The notes under the pieces: model-generated
Told to the model about the DNA's origin: nothing
What the model saw: the letters and a program-made list of their open reading frames with translations, nothing else
Databases searched by the model: none
Program-made: the position numbers and the translations under genes
In this document: positions 60,473 through 64,000 of the stretch, one piece after another
How positions within the stretch are numbered: position 1 is the first letter of the stretch
Layout: the number at the start of each line of letters is the position of its first letter
Source of the DNA: Mallotus nudiflorus
Lineage: Eukaryota > Streptophyta > Magnoliopsida > Malpighiales > Euphorbiaceae
NCBI GenBank assembly: GCA_947683625.1
Contig: CANTUR010000417.1
Span: 1 to 64,000, forward strand
Direction: 5' to 3'
DNA: 64,000 nucleotides

Positions 60473-62298
60473 TAGCTCATTCTACCATGATTTATAGAAA
60501 ATAAATAAAATGAGGGAAATTACAATAAATAACAATGAAATAAATCAACTATAAATTAAATCATGCAATATCATATGAAGAATGCCACCTAGAATCTCAT
60601 AAAATTAAATTCATCAGAATTTAATATGATTTAAATAAAAAGACCCGACACTCAAATCAAATATTAACTTACAGGATAAAGGTGCTCCTCTAGCATGTCA
60701 TGTCCGACCTCGATTGGTAGACGCGACTGGAGGGGCGGCTAAAAGACAGAAAAGGAAAATGACAATCAAAAAATAGAAACCTAACTTCTAGAGTTTCTAA
60801 GGAAGACTCGATTCAAATTCAAAATAACAATTTTAGGATTGGCCCAGTGTCACGTTTTACGAAAATTCTACCAAAAATTCGATAGAGTTTTCTCTGTAAA
60901 ACGGACATCCCTCTATCGAAGTAGAGTCAATTCTGCAAACAAACACACTTCAAAATTTCACAGTGGCACAACACCTCGAGTTGGGACCCCCGAAGTACAA
61001 AATTCCTAACCGAGGTTCACAAAAGTACAAATAAGCAAATATTAAATATTAATATAGTAAATCACCAAAAACTATAAAAATTAATAATAAATCATAATAT
61101 AATTTATTAAATTTTTAAAACACTAAATAAAATTATTTTCTACCATAATTTAATAAATTTCAAATAATTATATAATATTAATAAAAACCCAACTTTCCAA
61201 ATATTCAACATTATATAGTCAAATTCAAACTATAATTGCCCAAATAGTTTAAATATACTATAATATTAAAACTCATTTTAACCACAAAATAATAAATAAC
61301 TAAATTTTGAATAAATTTTCAAAAATAGTTAGTATTAATTAACTAAAAATAATAAATAATTTATAAAAATTATTTTCATACCACCTTTTATCTCAAAATT
61401 AACTAAAACATAGTATTTAATTATAATATCAACAAAAACATACCATTTACCTATTATTTCAAAATTCACATAATAATAATATTTTCTAAAAAAATTAAAT
61501 AAATTATCAAAAATTATTTTATCACTACTAAAATTACTAACATAATATACTAACACTAATTTACTCAAATATTCAACCAAAAATAATTAATTAACCACAT
61601 TAAAAAATATACATAAAACTTAAAATACCCAAATAAATATACAAAAATTCCTTAAAATCAATTTAATTAATCTAAATCAATTTTTTATATACTCTTAACC
61701 AAAATTAACCCCAAATAATTTAGATCAACTAATATATGTATAGATCAACCCAAAAATTAACCACATAATTAAAATAAAATTTTGGGTAATTAGTAAATAT
61801 AATAAAAATCAACAAAAATATTAAACCAACACAAAATCAACTAAATCAACTAACAACAATCTTAAACAACTAAAAATCAACCTGACAAATAATTAAAATT
61901 AACTACCTAACCACTAAGATCAACCAGAAATCAATTACAACAACCTAAAACTAACTAAGCTAAAACTCACCTACAACTGAAAATCAAATGCACGGAAAGG
62001 CTACTGAAGGAACCAGGGCTGTTGATCTACTGCTGCTTCATGTTACTGGACCTGCTGCTGCTTCCGCTGCTACTGTTTGGCGCTGCTTCTCTGCATGTTG
62101 TTGCTGCTGTTGGCACAAGAGGCTACTGTTGTTTGGTGCGAGGAAGAAGGAAGGACAGGGAGATGGCTGCTGGCGAAAATAAAAGGAGGTAGTAGGGGAA
62201 GAATTTGGACAAAAAATTGGAGAGGAAGAGGGCACACAGGACATCAAGGAGAAGGGGAAAAATGGATTGAAAATGGGAACTCTATCACTTATATTCAA

Positions 62299-62434
<136 letters not shown>

Positions 62435-62658
62435 TGTTGTCAAAATTACTCAACCACACACACACACACATATATATATATATACCACAACAATAATAAT
62501 AATACTAACTCTAGTAAAATAATGCTATAAATAAATATTTGGACAATTAAAATAATAAAGTAAGTGCATAAAATAAAAATGATGTAAAAATAATAATATT
62601 AATAATTCTCAATATTTATATATAAAAAATATAGTTTAAAAATATTCAGATTATTACA

Positions 62659-62727
62659 TATTTCAATCTGACCTTTCAATCATTTCGCAGCCCACTTTGA
62701 ATAGCAGGTTGCTACATTTAACATTTT

Positions 62728-62771
<44 letters not shown>

Positions 62772-63628
62772 CAACCTTGATTTTTTACTGATTGGATTCA
62801 CATCTATAGATAATCAATATTTCTTTGATAGCCCCAATCAATAAGAACTAATAAAATCAAAAGAAAAATACCCTCATAATTAGAATCTAAAAGGTTAGGA
62901 TGTAAGATATTTATTTATATTTGATATCGACTACCACCAATTTACGATTTTCATTATAAGATGATTATAACATGGCTTTTGTTTTTCAAAAAAAAATCAA
63001 CATTATGTATTTATGAATAATTATGATACTCCTCATAAGCTAGCTAAAAAACACAATTAATCTTTTTAGGATTATATACATAAAAGTTAAAACAAGAAGA
63101 AAAATACTTCATTGTATAATACAAAAATCTCAATGCTTTGGAAGTTCAATAAATAAAATAACTGAAAAAGAACGTATGAGTTGGAGAAGTGTTGTTGCAA
63201 CATCTCTAATAGTAGTCTTTATTTTAAAAGCATCTTTTGCACATAAAGAGCAAATTAAAGAATCTTTAAATATAAAGAGCAAAGAAATTTGTACAACTCC
63301 AATAGACTTTTGATATTTTTAAGGGGAAAGTATGGAAAATCACTTTATGATTTTTAAGGTTTTGTAGTGTTAAGTATTTGTTTCATTTTTTGACAATTTG
63401 AGTCTTGTGTTTATCGTCATTTAACAATTTAAAATATATGAGGCTAACGCCATTAAATGAGTTTGACACATTGTATGACTTAACTAAAAACAAGTAAGGA
63501 AAATTATGGAAAACTACCATATGGTTTCAAGGTTTTGCAATATTAAGTATGTGTTTCAATTTTTTGACAATTTGGATCCTGTGTTTGTTGCTATTTGACG
63601 ATTTCCAATACATGAGGCTAACACCATC
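62659..63628. other. Unassigned DNA right of LTR IX
   Basis: AT-rich, with a (TA)n tract at 62730-62770. No coding region longer than expected by chance and no LTR block until 63629. Confidence 0.5.
63331..63628. repeat. Direct repeat, period 174 bp
   Basis: Copy 1 from tatggaaaatcac (63331), copy 2 from tatggaaaactac (63505). Shared segments include aaggttttg, ttttttgacaattt and catgaggctaac; about 80 percent alike by eye. Copy 2 is cut after ACCATC by the following LTR. Confidence 0.8.
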
Positions 63629-64000
63629 TGTGACACCTATTAAGAATGCCAAACATACATTATATGCATGTGACTAATGAATAATATATCCATTAAAATC
63701 AAATTTTAGTTCATGAGTGAATATTTATAAAACTATTTATATAAATAGCACATAACACATGCCACAAAGACTTACAACATCAAACAGTTCACATCTTTCA
63801 TATGTTATTTATAAATAATACACTGGCCTTAATACAAATTATGAAAATTTACTGAGCATGTTACATTATATAAAACTGAAGACGACCTCCTGCTGACCCC
63901 CCTAACACAATGCTAGTGCAATTGATGCAAATGTTTCTTTAAGATAAACTACAATTCTTCTAGTCCTGAAAAATAATGCAGAGGAGTGAGCCTGCAACTC
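63629..64000 (-). mobile_element. Start of a fourth LTR type (XIII), partial
   Basis: Starts tgtgacaccta directly after the second direct repeat breaks off. At 63964-64000 the reversed sequence reads GAGTTGCAGGCTCACTCC and then TTATTTTTCAGGAC, the layout of the box and TTTTTCAG acceptor of the other LTRs at a similar distance from the end. The presumed target repeat is CCATC (63624-63628). The rest is outside the window. Confidence 0.5.

Overview
This is repeat-dominated DNA from a flowering plant with AT-rich intergenic DNA; the species cannot be named from the window. I found no ordinary host gene. Nearly all of the 64 kb is made of Ty3/gypsy LTR retrotransposons of chromovirus type. The order gag - protease - RT - RNase H - integrase - chromodomain, LTRs of 3-4 kb, an initiator-methionine tRNA primer site and 5-bp target duplications fit the Tekay (Del) clade. 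All LTRs belong to one related group: in coding orientation they start TGTAATA and end GTCGTGACA. Subfamily A LTRs are about 3.2 kb, B-like LTRs about 4 kb, and C is a divergent type.

Layout, left half. A B-like LTR (VI; 25603-25981, 37219-40170, 43479-44282, its start apparently left of the window) is the outermost host. Into it went element II (minus strand, 4422-6315 plus 25124-25602, largely deleted), the nearly complete element VII (minus, 25982-37213, TSD AATAT) and solo LTR VIII (40171-43473). Element II was hit by element I (minus; gag and 5' LTR at 1-4421) and by element III (plus, 6391-25123, TSD TATGG). Element III carries solo LTR IV in its RT gene (11849-15114, TSD CCTAG) and solo LTR V in its 3' LTR (21077-25086, TSD CCTAG).

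Layout, right half. After 1.5 kb of unassigned DNA (44283-45810), a C-type LTR (IX; 45811-45862 plus 59520-62658) hosts element X (plus, 45863-59519, TSD AAAAC/AAAAT). Element X's 5' LTR was hit by element XI (minus, from 46418). Element XI joins a chimeric A/B LTR (XII, 52815-56065), which runs into the tail of X's pol. The end of the window is unassigned DNA with a 174-bp direct repeat, interrupted at 63629 by what looks like a fourth LTR type.

No polyprotein is intact. Element VII comes closest: one frameshift and two nonsense codons, with the RT, RNase H and integrase catalytic residues present. Element III gag has nine stops, each explained by C-to-T change in CAG or CGA, as expected from decay of CG/CHG-methylated DNA.

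The most unusual signal is inside the LTRs. GC-richer conserved blocks sit between fast-diverging AT-rich stretches. They are bounded by good plant splice consensus sites that persist across subfamilies A, B and C, and they contain an ordered set of hairpins whose arms change in a compensating way between subfamilies. I infer that these long LTRs encode a spliced, structured transcript, or keep a set of DNA cruciforms. I know of no description of this, but I could not search.
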